Source of the DNA: an uncultured Pseudanabaenaceae cyanobacterium
GTDB lineage: Bacteria > Cyanobacteriota > Cyanobacteriia > PCC-9006 > JAAUQQ01
Reading direction: 5' to 3'
DNA: 34,663 bases
NCBI GenBank assembly: GCA_938021205.1
Contig: CALIGI010000079.1
Coordinates: 1 to 34,663, forward strand
Shown: positions 17,601-26,591 of the stretch, piece after piece
Position numbering within the stretch: position 1 is the first letter of the stretch
Layout: each line of letters starts with the position of its first letter
Translations under genes and position numbers: made by a program
Notes under the pieces: generated by a model
Told to the model about the DNA's origin: nothing
Database searches by the model: none
What the model saw: the letters and a program-made list of their open reading frames with translations, nothing else

Positions 17601-18181
17601 AGGGTTTCGATCAAAGCCCGCAGGGAAGCATTTTCCAGTGCTTCTTCCTGGGAAAGGGTCAACGCTTGCCCCAGGGGAATCTGAGCTGCAGTCAGCCAGG
17701 GACGATGGAGGGCTCTCTCTTGCTGTAAAAGACTGTCTAAGGCCCGCAGATAAGCAATTTGGAAACTGAGCCAGGTCCCCTCACTGCGCTTGAGGGGACG
17801 ACGGCGACTGAGCTGGCGTAGGAGCTGAGAGGCCACTAGGGCCATGGGGCGCATGGCAGGCCACCCTTGATTAAACGGCAGCTCCAAAACCTCCGCCAAA
17901 ATAGTGACATCAAAAATGCTGTAGTTGCTCAGGGTCATTTCCTGGGCAATACGCGCCGCAATGCCTCGGATCAGCGTCACCTGCTCAAAGGTTTCTGGCC
18001 CTAGATGGGGAGCATGCCTCGCCCTATCCGTCCGGAAAGAAGCCCCTCCCTCACCAGCCCCCTCAAGCGCTGAGTCATAGGTATCCGCGAACCGTGAATC
18101 CGAATCAACAGCAGCCTTTTCCCGCATCAATCCCAATGCTGGGCCATAGGTTGAGAGCCAGTGATAAATACTCAAGCCCAT
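14618..18181 (-). CDS. NACHT NTPase with pentapeptide repeats (STAND protein)
   Basis: A 1187-residue STAND-type signalling NTPase. Using the ATG at 18181: residues 1-380 are a helical region of unknown fold; the NACHT core has a Walker A loop (ADPGQGKTS, Lys at 397) and Walker B LILDGLDELP (461-470), with the acidic pair typical of NACHT, then a sensor-like IFLTSQPE; residues 500-920 are a helical arm; 923-1022 are about 20 A(N/D)LxG pentapeptide units predicted to form a right-handed beta helix; the last 145 residues are acidic, Ser/Thr/Glu-rich and probably disordered. The site looks catalytically intact. Bacterial NACHT proteins often act in phage defence or other signalling; here the effector is not recognisable. 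A TTG at 18220 is an alternative start. No partner gene adjoins it. Confidence 0.88.
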   Translation of the reverse strand: MGLSIYHWLSTYGPALGLMREKAAVDSDSRFADTYDSALEGAGEGGASFRTDRARHAPHLGPETFEQVTLIRGIAARIAQEMTLSNYSIFDVTILAEVLELPFNQGWPAMRPMALVASQLLRQLSRRRPLKRSEGTWLSFQIAYLRALDSLLQQERALHRPWLTAAQIPLGQALTLSQEEALENASLRALIETLRPQRLTDTQAEQALTAGAQSLLVKQIHQVMVAWFSFNGAEEREAQLLIQRLEHGLAGHLLAAIAENATPLAQLQKFVRLGYLTTWSDPSERDYELLEDANPSSLTIEPQRELYRARLLQGLSEPLLGQVFSLKDLYVPPVGQPLEQDSSWGGSRSYSHNYGEDHGAQRNGKKPQLEDVLDWATEQLSEVDRTPIVEADPGQGKTSFCQMFAVRIAQELYPTWMPIVISLRGLTLGATLEETLAPALPSGLFTAQESWLSAQNPPAVLILDGLDELPLGPDGEGQVSQFLWQLNAFQRRYRNEGGSPRHRIFLTSQPETVEMLIQAHPELNLEVGYRRLRLMPMDQTALRQWFRQWASLQTKAIAQSYFNFLKNGGAFRNNQSAHDLQLSLAKPQANPMTVLAHQPFTLLLMAVLHRDGFLDDRVFNLSAQALDFEIFERLNFWLMGAATDAYPLPGMIADLSRTGPAHACRTPDAVANLLAGRSPRNLRRQIQSLALKLHKSGRGQIALEQLADLPQIHPLPDLYFLQRPLAEGDLAVMFKNPALGDYNCAEAIATQLQTVTRCSQTVYGENFVLSTDSDVARHLYGLLSHGLLSPRLIRFIAERLLREARREPAGVSLSKLRDRLYDFYRYYCRGRWLDEGLPQEAHRDLATLNNPYSLLQVDAAVGLNVFALLCIIAREAQQPFWPCGNPMSRVEYNPNRLVQFMGRTAVLSPLAFWLYNRHHLSGLHLSAARLSNLMLAKAQLAGIQCCEAALVGINLENANLRGANLAGSNLTRANLQGADLQGANLNGADLRWANLIGANLQGCKMVNACFAHAHLDAEGTALAQEGAGFFSVTEYQVLKQLAQQEEPLGPAATTDPRLFYADETLSASSPAVVTRSTEDSGDTPTEELAVGARDTASWSQETNAIATQASAAEPLVSAQAPSNRFAPSVAPEQDTLGQHQETETIRQVLEAPSPSAKDSHLDYSDALEGEARIALEEIHTADETLAF

Positions 18182-18806
18182 AGTTTTTAAGCAAATAACA
18201 AGTACTTCAAGGATTAACAACCAGCGCTATGACTACAGCCAGGATCATCTCCCAATAGGAGGTTTCTGGTGGTTCAAAGCGAGGAATGGCAGATGGGGCT
18301 GGGAATCGTAACGGCTCCTCCCGTGAGGTCAGTGCAATCTCAGCCTTGACTAACGCATTCGCAACGTCGTTCCTGAGAAAGATCTAGAGAGAGAAAAAAA
18401 TCGAATGACAGCAAGCTTCACTCGATCTGGTTCAGTCGCCTCAGCGCGATCGCCCAAGGTCCGTTCAGGCAAAAACCGAGAGGAGCAATCTCCCAAAGGG
18501 TAGGAAAAGCCAACGCGTCAGCCCCTGTAGAGAATCATGCCCTACGGGCTTAAGCATAGCCCCCTGCCTAGGAATAACTCTTTCCCCAGTTTTTCAGTCA
18601 CGCTCGGGACATATTTATGAAGATGAGAGTGCTTCTAGTAAAGCACCGAAGTTTAGAAAAGCTGAGTATCACGGGATATGAATATCTTCACAAATTATCC
18701 CGATGCTCCTCCGGACTAAACGAAGCTTTTCTCAATTAACAAAGTTTCAGTATTTCTACGAAGGCGCTCACGCCGCGCCCCAGTCCCTGTGTGAGGAAAT
18801 CGAGTC
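18182..18806. other. Divergent intergenic region
   Basis: 625 bases between the NACHT gene (minus) and the next plus-strand gene; both promoters must lie here. HIP1 sites occur in the first half; the second half is AT-richer. Only a weak 7-bp inverted repeat (CGGGATA at 18672-18678, TATCCCG at 18696-18702) is visible. No gene seen. Confidence 0.5.
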
Positions 18807-19865
18807 ATGTATCAACCTTTGGATGCCACTGTTCAGTCTGACCATTTACACCCACAAGCGTCCAACTCTCTAAAGATCGTTCCAGGGAAGCTGGCTTTCA
18901 CAGCGAATGGTCAGCCTGCATCCAAGCCCAGGACTTTGTCTACGGACTCCATGAGCACGAATGCAGCAGTCCAGTCCCAGCCTAAAATCTGGGTCCAAGC
19001 CTTGCAGACCCAGGGAAAAACAGCCTCTAAGGCTATTGCGCAGCAGCTCCAAGAACATTGGCCTAAGGTTGACTTCAGCCAACCTCAATGGAGTCAACTC
19101 GCCATTGCTGCACTACTATTTTCCCTACCCACGGGCGTTTCCTTGGCAGCATTTCGGGCGATCGCAATCCCGCCTCAGCCCCGCTGCAACCAAGCCCAAG
19201 CATTCCAAGCAGACCTCGCTGAACTGCAATGCCTCCACCAGGCCATGCAGTCCAACGAGCATCCCACCCTCATCCATTCCCTCCAACAGCTACAAAACTG
19301 GTCCAGTGAAAGTCCTGTTTACAGCCTCTCCCAGCGCCTGTTGGAAGACTGGAGTGTCGTCGCACTCAGTGTGGCCCACCAAGAATTTGAAGCGGGTCGC
19401 TGGGAAAACGCAGCCCGCTTAGCTACTGCGATACCCACTTCGCTGGAGCTGGGTAATCAAGCCCAGGAACACCTCACGCTCTGGCAAAAAGTTCAGGACC
19501 AAGGAAAAAAAGCCCATGATTTAGCGCTGGAAGCCCTAAAGCAGCAGGACTGGCAAACGGCTCGCAACCATGCCCAAACCTTGGCAAACCTGAGCAATGA
19601 CTACTGGCGAAAGCAGGGCATCCAGGCCTTGCCAGAACAAATTGAACTGGCTCGTCAAGCCCAGCAACCCTCGACCCCGGAAACAGCTCAGCTTTCAGCT
19701 TCCACAGTAGAATTGTCGCTACCACAACAGCCGCAACAGCGGAGGCGTTCACAACCTGCGATGCCAGAGCGATCGCGTTTCTCCATGCCCCTGATCAGCC
19801 TCAAGAAACTCACCGTTGGAGACCCTACTAGCCCAACAGGTCCAGAGTTTTCAGCAACGGCATAA
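18807..19865 (+). CDS. Membrane-anchored protein with helical repeat-like domain, unknown
   Basis: A 352-residue protein I cannot assign. Residues 1-95 are polar; one membrane helix lies at about 98-117 (LAIAALLFSLPTGVSLAAF); the rest would be on the other side. Residues 125-285 are Ala/Gln/Leu-rich helices (LAELQCLHQAMQ, ALEALKQQDWQTARNHAQTL) resembling TPR-type hairpins. The last 65 residues are Gln/Pro/Ser-rich and basic. The ATG at 18807 is preceded by GAGG at a normal distance. Gene order gives no functional hint: the NACHT gene is divergent upstream and a GMC oxidoreductase follows 244 nt later. Confidence 0.75.
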   Translation: MYQPLDATVQSDHLHPQASNSLKIVPGKLAFTANGQPASKPRTLSTDSMSTNAAVQSQPKIWVQALQTQGKTASKAIAQQLQEHWPKVDFSQPQWSQLAIAALLFSLPTGVSLAAFRAIAIPPQPRCNQAQAFQADLAELQCLHQAMQSNEHPTLIHSLQQLQNWSSESPVYSLSQRLLEDWSVVALSVAHQEFEAGRWENAARLATAIPTSLELGNQAQEHLTLWQKVQDQGKKAHDLALEALKQQDWQTARNHAQTLANLSNDYWRKQGIQALPEQIELARQAQQPSTPETAQLSASTVELSLPQQPQQRRRSQPAMPERSRFSMPLISLKKLTVGDPTSPTGPEFSATA

Positions 19866-20109
19866 AACCTAATCCACTGATTCCACTGAGCCTGACAGAG
19901 CCTAGCGCTAGCCAGACAGAGCGTTAGCCCAGCCATCAAACTGGCGAAAAGCATAATGATCTAGAAGGCGTTCAAAGTGTCACGATGTCACTGAAATTGG
20001 GTCTGACTGCACGAAAGTCCAAATAAGCCGAAGTCTCCAGCGTCACTGACTTCACACCGGATACGGTGGGATAAACTCAGATCTGGCTTAGGACTTTCAA
20101 GACCCACCG

Positions 20110-21798
20110 ATGAACCCAGCTTCCGCCAACAGCTCAAACCACCCAATCGTTAATCAAGCAACCATTTACGACGCCATCGTCGTTGGCTCCGGCGCAACTG
20201 GCGGGGTCGCCGCCAAAGAACTAAGCCAGCGCGGTCTCAAAGTCCTCGTTCTCGAAGCCGGGCGCGACATTAGCCCCGCCGACCTTGCCAACGGCCCCAA
20301 GGAAATGGCCAAGCGAGTCTATAACCTCCTCACCAAAGAACAAGGCGTCCAGGCCCAGCACCCCGGCTACTGGAAAGCCAATCCAGACCTATTCACCAAC
20401 GAAAAACAGAATCCCTACAGCACCCCCGAAGGTAAACCCTTTACCTGGGTCCGAGGTCGCCAAGTGGGGGGAAAGAGCCTAACTTGGGGCGGCATCACCT
20501 TGCGCCTGTCAGATTACGAATTCAAAGCCGCCAGCCGCGATGGCCATGGCACTGACTGGCCCATTGGCTACGATGACTTGGCTCCCTATTACAGCCAGTT
20601 GGAGCAGTTCTTGCAGGTTAGGGGCGATCGCAACAACCTCCCCCAGCTCCCTGACGGCGACTACCAACTCCCCCCCGCAGAACTCACCCCTGCCGAGAAG
20701 CTCCTGAAGCAACTGGTGGACGACAACTATAGCGATCGCCAGCTAATCATCTCCCGAGGCTTCAGCCTCCACAAACCCACCCCCGAACAACCCTGGCCCC
20801 CCTCATCCAGCCAAGGTGCAGCGCTTAAAACGGCTCTAGAAACTGGCAATGTCACCCTGCAATCCGGTGCCATTGTCAGCCACCTCATCCTCGATCCAGA
20901 AACGCGAAAAGCGAAAGGTGTCACTTACATAGACCGCGAGAGCAAACACCCCCACGAAGTCTTGGCCAAAACAGTCTTCCTCTGCGCTTCGGCGATCGAA
21001 TCCACCCGCATCCTGCTCCACTCCACCGACCAACACCAACCCCACGGCCTTGCCAACGAGTCCGACTGCCTCGGTCGCTACCTAATGGATCATGTATCCA
21101 CCACTCAATTCTTCCACTGGCCCAATTCCCCCATGGCCGACCAGACCCAAGAAATGTCTGGCAGCCACAGCTTCTTTGTCCCCTGCTTTGTCAACCTGGA
21201 AGAACAAACCGAAAACTTCAAGCGGGGTTATGGCCTCTGGGGCGGAGTGCAGCGGTTTGATATGCCCAGCCTGCTAAAGAAAGTGGGCAAGGGTGCGATC
21301 GGCTTCCTCATTGCCCATGGCGAAGTCCTGCCCCGCTCTGAAAACCGCGTCACCCTAGATAGCACCACCGATACCTGGAACATCCCCATTCCCCACATCG
21401 ACTGTGCCTGGAGCGACAACGAACTCAATATGCTGGCCCACATGCATGAACAAATTGAGTCGCTGGTCAAACTGGCAGGCGGGCAATGCCTCCGCCTAAA
21501 CGAGTTATTCCACATTCCCGTCCTATCAGAATATGTGAAACGCATGGAAAAGACCCTGTCCTTCTCAGCCCCACCGGGCTTCTACATCCACGAAGTCGGC
21601 GGTGCTCGCATGGGCAGTTCGCCTAGCAACTCCGTCGTAAATTCCCATAATCAACTATGGGAAGCACCCAATGTCTTTGTCACCGACGGAGCCTGCTGGC
21701 CCAGCTCTGGCTGGCAAAGCCCAACGTTAACGGAGATGGCAGTCACAGCCAGAGCCTGTGAATTTGCTGCTGCCGCACTCCACCAAGGTGAGCTATAG
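20110..21798 (+). CDS. GMC family FAD-dependent oxidoreductase
   Basis: A 562-residue flavoenzyme of the glucose-methanol-choline family, oxidising an alcohol group of an unknown substrate. The N-terminal Rossmann FAD motif is YDAIVVGSGATGGVAAKEL (residues 20-38) with EAGRD at the end of the second strand. GRQVGGKSLTWGG binds the flavin, and the C-terminal domain has HEVGGARMG (His494, probable catalytic base) and VTDGACWPSSGWQSPTLTEM. In the last block the residue usually Asn or His before PTLT is Ser537, so the second catalytic position is atypical. No export signal is seen. It converges with the hybrid kinase gene; only 38 nt separate the two stops and no hairpin is visible between them. 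Confidence 0.93.
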   Translation: MNPASANSSNHPIVNQATIYDAIVVGSGATGGVAAKELSQRGLKVLVLEAGRDISPADLANGPKEMAKRVYNLLTKEQGVQAQHPGYWKANPDLFTNEKQNPYSTPEGKPFTWVRGRQVGGKSLTWGGITLRLSDYEFKAASRDGHGTDWPIGYDDLAPYYSQLEQFLQVRGDRNNLPQLPDGDYQLPPAELTPAEKLLKQLVDDNYSDRQLIISRGFSLHKPTPEQPWPPSSSQGAALKTALETGNVTLQSGAIVSHLILDPETRKAKGVTYIDRESKHPHEVLAKTVFLCASAIESTRILLHSTDQHQPHGLANESDCLGRYLMDHVSTTQFFHWPNSPMADQTQEMSGSHSFFVPCFVNLEEQTENFKRGYGLWGGVQRFDMPSLLKKVGKGAIGFLIAHGEVLPRSENRVTLDSTTDTWNIPIPHIDCAWSDNELNMLAHMHEQIESLVKLAGGQCLRLNELFHIPVLSEYVKRMEKTLSFSAPPGFYIHEVGGARMGSSPSNSVVNSHNQLWEAPNVFVTDGACWPSSGWQSPTLTEMAVTARACEFAAAALHQGEL

Positions 21799-21836
21799 GG
21801 GCATCGGCGACCCGCCCAAGCCCCCCAGTCCCGCCT

Positions 21837-24800
21837 TTAAGTCGCAGCAACATCACGGGCAGCAGAGGAAAACGCGTCTGTATCAGTGCCATCCATTTGA
21901 CGCTGATATTTCTCTACCTCAAGCTCTAAAGCCAGCTCCAGTCGCTGACTTTCATGGCACAGACGGGTCTCTAGATCTCGATAATCAGGTTGCTCGCTGT
22001 GGCGGGCCTCTTTCTCGATCCGTTGACAAACCTCACTCAGCTCTGTTCCCCCTTGGTTACCCACAAAGGACTTGAGGTGGTGGGCGAGTTCGAACACTTC
22101 CCCATGGTTTTGAGTTGCGATCGCCACCTCTAAATCAGCCTTTTGCCCTGGCCAAGCCTGAAGAAATTCTTGGATTTTCTCCACAATTTTTTGAGGCGCT
22201 TGGTCACCGTAAAGCTGGTGGCAAGTATTAAAGAAATACTTCCGCTCCAAAACTGCAGGAGAAAGTTGCTCAAAAGAGTCCTGCCCAGGTCTCTGTGACA
22301 AGTTTGATTTAATGCTCCCATCTCGACGAGCCGCAAGCATTTCACCAGAGACCTGTTGAGCAGTTAAATCAACCGCAGAAAAGTCAGAGAAAAACGACTC
22401 CAACATCTCTAAGCTGATGGGCTTCTGCAAAATTTTATCCATCCCAGAATTGCGGAACTCGTCCGAATTCTCCGAGAGTTCGGTTCCCGTAACCCCCACA
22501 ATGAAAGGTTGTAACTCTTCACCATAGAGCGATCTAATTTTAAGAGCAGCCTCAGGCCCGCTCAAGTGAGGCATCTGAAAGTCTAGCATCAGCAAATCAT
22601 AGGTACCCGCTTGGCAAGCCTCCACCGCTTCAATTCCATTGCTAACAACACAAGCCTGATGTCCAAAATAAGTCAGCATTTCCTTCATGAGCTGCTGATT
22701 ACTAGGCTCATCCTCAGCTACTAGAATATTTAAAACAGCCGGTGCTTTTTCAGTCTGAGTCGCCCTGCTTTCCCCCATCGAGACAGCAGATGCGATCGCA
22801 ACTTTCGTGGCCATCTCAACAGATTCTGAAATTTCATCCGACTCAGTCACGATCGGCTCCGCATAGCGATAGCGAACTCTCAAATGTTTCGCTAAGGTAT
22901 CTAGCAGCTCTTGCTCCTGACATGGCTTACGGACAAAGTCATCACACCCCGCTTCCAAGGCAAGCTGATGATCCTCTTCAAAAGCATTGGCTGTAAGCGC
23001 TACGATGATCGGAGGATTATCCTGAGCCAATTGTTTGATTTCTCGAGTTGCCGTATAACCGTCCATGACTGGCATGCGCATATCCATCCAAATCAGGTCA
23101 GGTGCCCAATCTTTCCATTGTTGAATGGCTTCCTTGCCATTGTATGCTTCCTCTACTTCAAACCCCAGCGACAGCAGCAAGTCAACCAACAGCAGACGGT
23201 TTGCCGCCTTATCTTCAACAACCAAAATTTTAGGAATCGGTTGGTCAGAGACTAAGCCCAAAACCTTCCCCGCAGACACTGAATTTTGGCTTTGGGACTG
23301 GTCGGCTCGACAAGCCTGAATCGAGAAGTGAAAGCTAGCCCCCAGACCCACTTCACTCTCCACCGAAATATCCCCCCCCATCAAGTCAACAAACTGTCGG
23401 CAGATAGAGAGACCTAAGCCTGTTCCTTCATGGGAGTCTAGTCCAGCTTGGGTTTGAGCAAAGGCTTCAAAAATGCTATTCAATTCCTCAGGTGCAATAC
23501 CAGGCCCTGTATCTTGCACGGAGAAATCTAGGGTGAGATGCTGGGATTCTACCGCAAGTCCTTCAGTAGCAGCACAATCACGAACCGAAGCCTTCAGTCT
23601 AACCGAGCCTTGCTTCGTAAACTTCAGCGCATTACCCAGCAAATTAATTAGAATCTGCCTTAACTTGCCCTCATCCACCAAGATATAGTCAGGTAGATCA
23701 TCTGACAATTCAAATTGAAGCTCAATATTCTTAGAGATTGCTGTATTTTCCAGCATATCTTCTAAAGTGTTTAAGAATACCTTAATTTGAATAACATTTT
23801 CTTCAAGTTTTGCCTCCCCAGCCTCAATCCGAGACATTTCAAGAACACCATTAATCAAAGACAATAAATGTTCTCCACTTTGCCCAATGATATTCAATCT
23901 CTGGAGCTGCTTTTCGGTTAGAGATTCATCTCTGTTAAGGAGTTGGGTCATACCCAAAATTGCATTGAGAGGCGTTCTTAACTCATGACTCATAGTGGCC
24001 AGAAAATTGCTTTTTGCCTGACTAGCCGAATCTGCAGATTCTCGAGCAGATTCAGCTTCACTAAGGAACTTCGCCTGCTGAATTGCAACACCTAGCTGAT
24101 TCGCAATTTGCCGAGTCAAATCCTTTTCTTTATCACTCCAGTGTCGAGGTTCAGAACATTGGTGAATGCAAACCATCCCCCATAGATGATCTCCATCAAA
24201 CAAAGGGGCAACAAGATTGGCTTGTATACAAAACTCTTGTAGCATCTCTCGATAGCAATCTTGAACCTCGACTTGACTTATATCATTAATAAAATAGATT
24301 CCTTCGTCTGCCTTATCGTTCCTATATTTGTCATCAAAAAAGCAAGGTTCCTCAATAATTTTATTCAGTGCTGCAGGATAGCGTGGATCGACATCTTCAG
24401 CGACAACCTCACCTGCTTCAAAATTTTGACTTGCCAAAAAATGAAAAATTGCGACTCTGTCAACGCTCAATAATCGGCGTAACTCACTCGTTGTTGTCGC
24501 AAAGATCGTAGTCAAGTCTAGCGAATCACGAATTTTCTGAATGACAGTATTGAGAATTCTTTGTTGCTCTGCTGCTGCAGTAAGTTCAGCAGCTTGGATT
24601 TTTACCTTCTCGACAGATTGACTTTGCTGCAAGGCAACCCCAAGATGAGTCGCCAACTGAGAAAGGAAGGTCACTTCTGAGTCTTCCCAGTGTCTGACTC
24701 GCTCATGTTGATAAGCCCCAATCAGCCCCCACAGCCTTTGATCGACAAACAATGGCGCAATCATATAGGCCTGAACACAATAATGCTCTAGGGATTCAAT

Positions 24801-26591
24801 ATGGCAAGGAGACAAATCTGAGTTATACACATCGTGCACAACAGAAACTTGTCCATATCGATATTGAGCCCCCTTCGTCTCTTGCATATACGAGTCATTC
24901 CAGGTTTTCCGAGTAGCAAGGATGATACTTTCCCAGCCCACGCTAACAGTTCCAAATTCATCGACAAACTCTCCTCCCCAATCTGAATCAAAGCGATAAA
25001 CTGCAACACGATCTACCTGCAATAGCTGCTGCATCTCTTGAGTTGCAGTCCGAAATAAATCGCGCATCTCCAGGGGCTTTTGAAGTTTGGCAAGAATCTC
25101 AGCGAGAGTTTTTTGCTGGTTTGCAATGCTCGTCGAGCGCTTCAGTTCTGCCGTACGAATATGCACTTGTCGTTCAAGGTTGCTATTCAAAGCTTGAACC
25201 TGTTGATCAAGCTGGTGTTGCTTCACAGCAACGGAGAAACGTTCTCCCAAGGAATGAATGAGACGCCGTTCTACATCGTTCCATTCCTGGGCTTGCCCCT
25301 GCATCAATTGCTGCCAGGCTTCAAAGGACTGGCGAGGAGCCAATTGCCGCACATCCGGCGTATGGTAGCCAGCCCAAGTAATTTCCTGATCAATGGCATC
25401 TCGAAAGATAGTCAGACAGCCAATCAAGCTCCCGCCATAATGCAGCGGACAAATCAGCAGTCCTCGTACATCCGTCTCTTGAAAATTAGGGGCAACAGAG
25501 CGAAGGAGAGGCTCTTTGTACAAATCTGCGATCGCCCAAGATCTCAAGGACTCACCAGCCTTTTCTGAGCCCGCCTCTTGGGCGTAAGTCTCTTTCATCC
25601 AGAGAACCGACCAAGGTTCAAGTTGACCTGCATCAGTAGTCCGATTAAGCGTTGATTCCAAATATCGCTGCCAAATCTGATGCTCTTCCACAGGACGAGG
25701 CTGCTCCCCACTATCGCCCGGTAACATTGTGGGCTGACTGCCCACCTCATAGACAACTGATGAATTCTGGGTCGTTGCACCAAACAAGTACAAGCGTCCC
25801 CCTGAACCTTTATAAACTTCAACCGTTTCACTCAGGGCCTGTTGCAACTGCACCTGGGCTGGCGTATATAGAAGCGCAGTGACTCGATTGACCTCTGATT
25901 CTAAGCGAGCCTGTTCTCGCACCTTTTCCAGAAGCACAGACTGAGAAATGGCAACAGAGACCTGATCAACCACCTGTTGAATAAAATCCAGTTCTTCCGT
26001 AGACACCTGCCTGGGCTGAGCATTATGGGAAACGAGGAGCCCCCACAATCTGCCAGCATCGGACTCACTCGAGGCTTGCCGCACCACAGTCCCAGGTTTT
26101 TCCAACACGATAGGAACAACCACAGACGATTGCACCCCCATGGCCAACAAGTACTCCAGATGACAAGGGTCAATCGTAGAAATGCTGGGTTTGGTGTAAA
26201 CCAATGCAGAGCCAGACTTCTGGGTATCTAATTGACTCGTAAAAACGGTTTCTTTATCAATTTCAACAATTGTTCGCTGGCGCTTCTTTAGTAGCAGTTC
26301 ACGGGTATGGGGAGGGATGTCATCAACAGGAAAGTGTAGCCCTTCCAATGGGGGCAGGTTAGTCACATTCAATGCTTCAGCAATCACCCAGCCATGGCCG
26401 TCGGGCAGGAATTGATAGATTTCGACTCGATCTGTAGCCAGATAGTCCCGCACTTCTGCCACAGTGGTAGAGAGGATCTCCTGTAGATCGAGAGAATTAC
26501 GAATCCTATTGGTAATGCGATTGAGCAAGAGTTGCTCTGACATATCCTTGGATGCAGGCTGACTTAAATTCGAGAGACTCTGCTGATTCAT
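21837..26591 (-). CDS. Cph2-type phytochrome/cyanobacteriochrome hybrid histidine kinase
   Basis: A 1584-residue soluble sensor kinase. GAF1 (about 20-222) has phytochrome marks: FPVDDIP (87-93), Cys143-His144 in DPCHLEYL for covalent bilin, and His189 in LWGLLVSHN. GAF2 (about 235-458) serves as the PHY-like domain, with WAG (406-408) and the PRQSF tongue (419-423). No PAS or knot precedes GAF1, which defines the knotless Cph2 type. After a coiled linker, GAF3 (about 490-657) has Cys596-His597, like red/green cyanobacteriochromes. GAF4 (about 677-842) has Cys779 followed by Tyr, plus Cys750 in EPCF, near the DXCF position. Then HisKA (His869), HATPase (DTGPGI 1027, GTGLGL 1056), receiver 1 (Asp1170), receiver 2 (Asp1337) and HPt (His1504). 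AGGA precedes the ATG. It is divergent from the TAXI gene. Confidence 0.93.
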   Translation of the reverse strand: MNQQSLSNLSQPASKDMSEQLLLNRITNRIRNSLDLQEILSTTVAEVRDYLATDRVEIYQFLPDGHGWVIAEALNVTNLPPLEGLHFPVDDIPPHTRELLLKKRQRTIVEIDKETVFTSQLDTQKSGSALVYTKPSISTIDPCHLEYLLAMGVQSSVVVPIVLEKPGTVVRQASSESDAGRLWGLLVSHNAQPRQVSTEELDFIQQVVDQVSVAISQSVLLEKVREQARLESEVNRVTALLYTPAQVQLQQALSETVEVYKGSGGRLYLFGATTQNSSVVYEVGSQPTMLPGDSGEQPRPVEEHQIWQRYLESTLNRTTDAGQLEPWSVLWMKETYAQEAGSEKAGESLRSWAIADLYKEPLLRSVAPNFQETDVRGLLICPLHYGGSLIGCLTIFRDAIDQEITWAGYHTPDVRQLAPRQSFEAWQQLMQGQAQEWNDVERRLIHSLGERFSVAVKQHQLDQQVQALNSNLERQVHIRTAELKRSTSIANQQKTLAEILAKLQKPLEMRDLFRTATQEMQQLLQVDRVAVYRFDSDWGGEFVDEFGTVSVGWESIILATRKTWNDSYMQETKGAQYRYGQVSVVHDVYNSDLSPCHIESLEHYCVQAYMIAPLFVDQRLWGLIGAYQHERVRHWEDSEVTFLSQLATHLGVALQQSQSVEKVKIQAAELTAAAEQQRILNTVIQKIRDSLDLTTIFATTTSELRRLLSVDRVAIFHFLASQNFEAGEVVAEDVDPRYPAALNKIIEEPCFFDDKYRNDKADEGIYFINDISQVEVQDCYREMLQEFCIQANLVAPLFDGDHLWGMVCIHQCSEPRHWSDKEKDLTRQIANQLGVAIQQAKFLSEAESARESADSASQAKSNFLATMSHELRTPLNAILGMTQLLNRDESLTEKQLQRLNIIGQSGEHLLSLINGVLEMSRIEAGEAKLEENVIQIKVFLNTLEDMLENTAISKNIELQFELSDDLPDYILVDEGKLRQILINLLGNALKFTKQGSVRLKASVRDCAATEGLAVESQHLTLDFSVQDTGPGIAPEELNSIFEAFAQTQAGLDSHEGTGLGLSICRQFVDLMGGDISVESEVGLGASFHFSIQACRADQSQSQNSVSAGKVLGLVSDQPIPKILVVEDKAANRLLLVDLLLSLGFEVEEAYNGKEAIQQWKDWAPDLIWMDMRMPVMDGYTATREIKQLAQDNPPIIVALTANAFEEDHQLALEAGCDDFVRKPCQEQELLDTLAKHLRVRYRYAEPIVTESDEISESVEMATKVAIASAVSMGESRATQTEKAPAVLNILVAEDEPSNQQLMKEMLTYFGHQACVVSNGIEAVEACQAGTYDLLMLDFQMPHLSGPEAALKIRSLYGEELQPFIVGVTGTELSENSDEFRNSGMDKILQKPISLEMLESFFSDFSAVDLTAQQVSGEMLAARRDGSIKSNLSQRPGQDSFEQLSPAVLERKYFFNTCHQLYGDQAPQKIVEKIQEFLQAWPGQKADLEVAIATQNHGEVFELAHHLKSFVGNQGGTELSEVCQRIEKEARHSEQPDYRDLETRLCHESQRLELALELEVEKYQRQMDGTDTDAFSSAARDVAAT

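Noticed and set aside
14618..18181. Calling the NACHT locus a defence island
   Set aside because: No restriction, toxin-antitoxin, CRISPR or mobile genes flank it, so context does not support defence.
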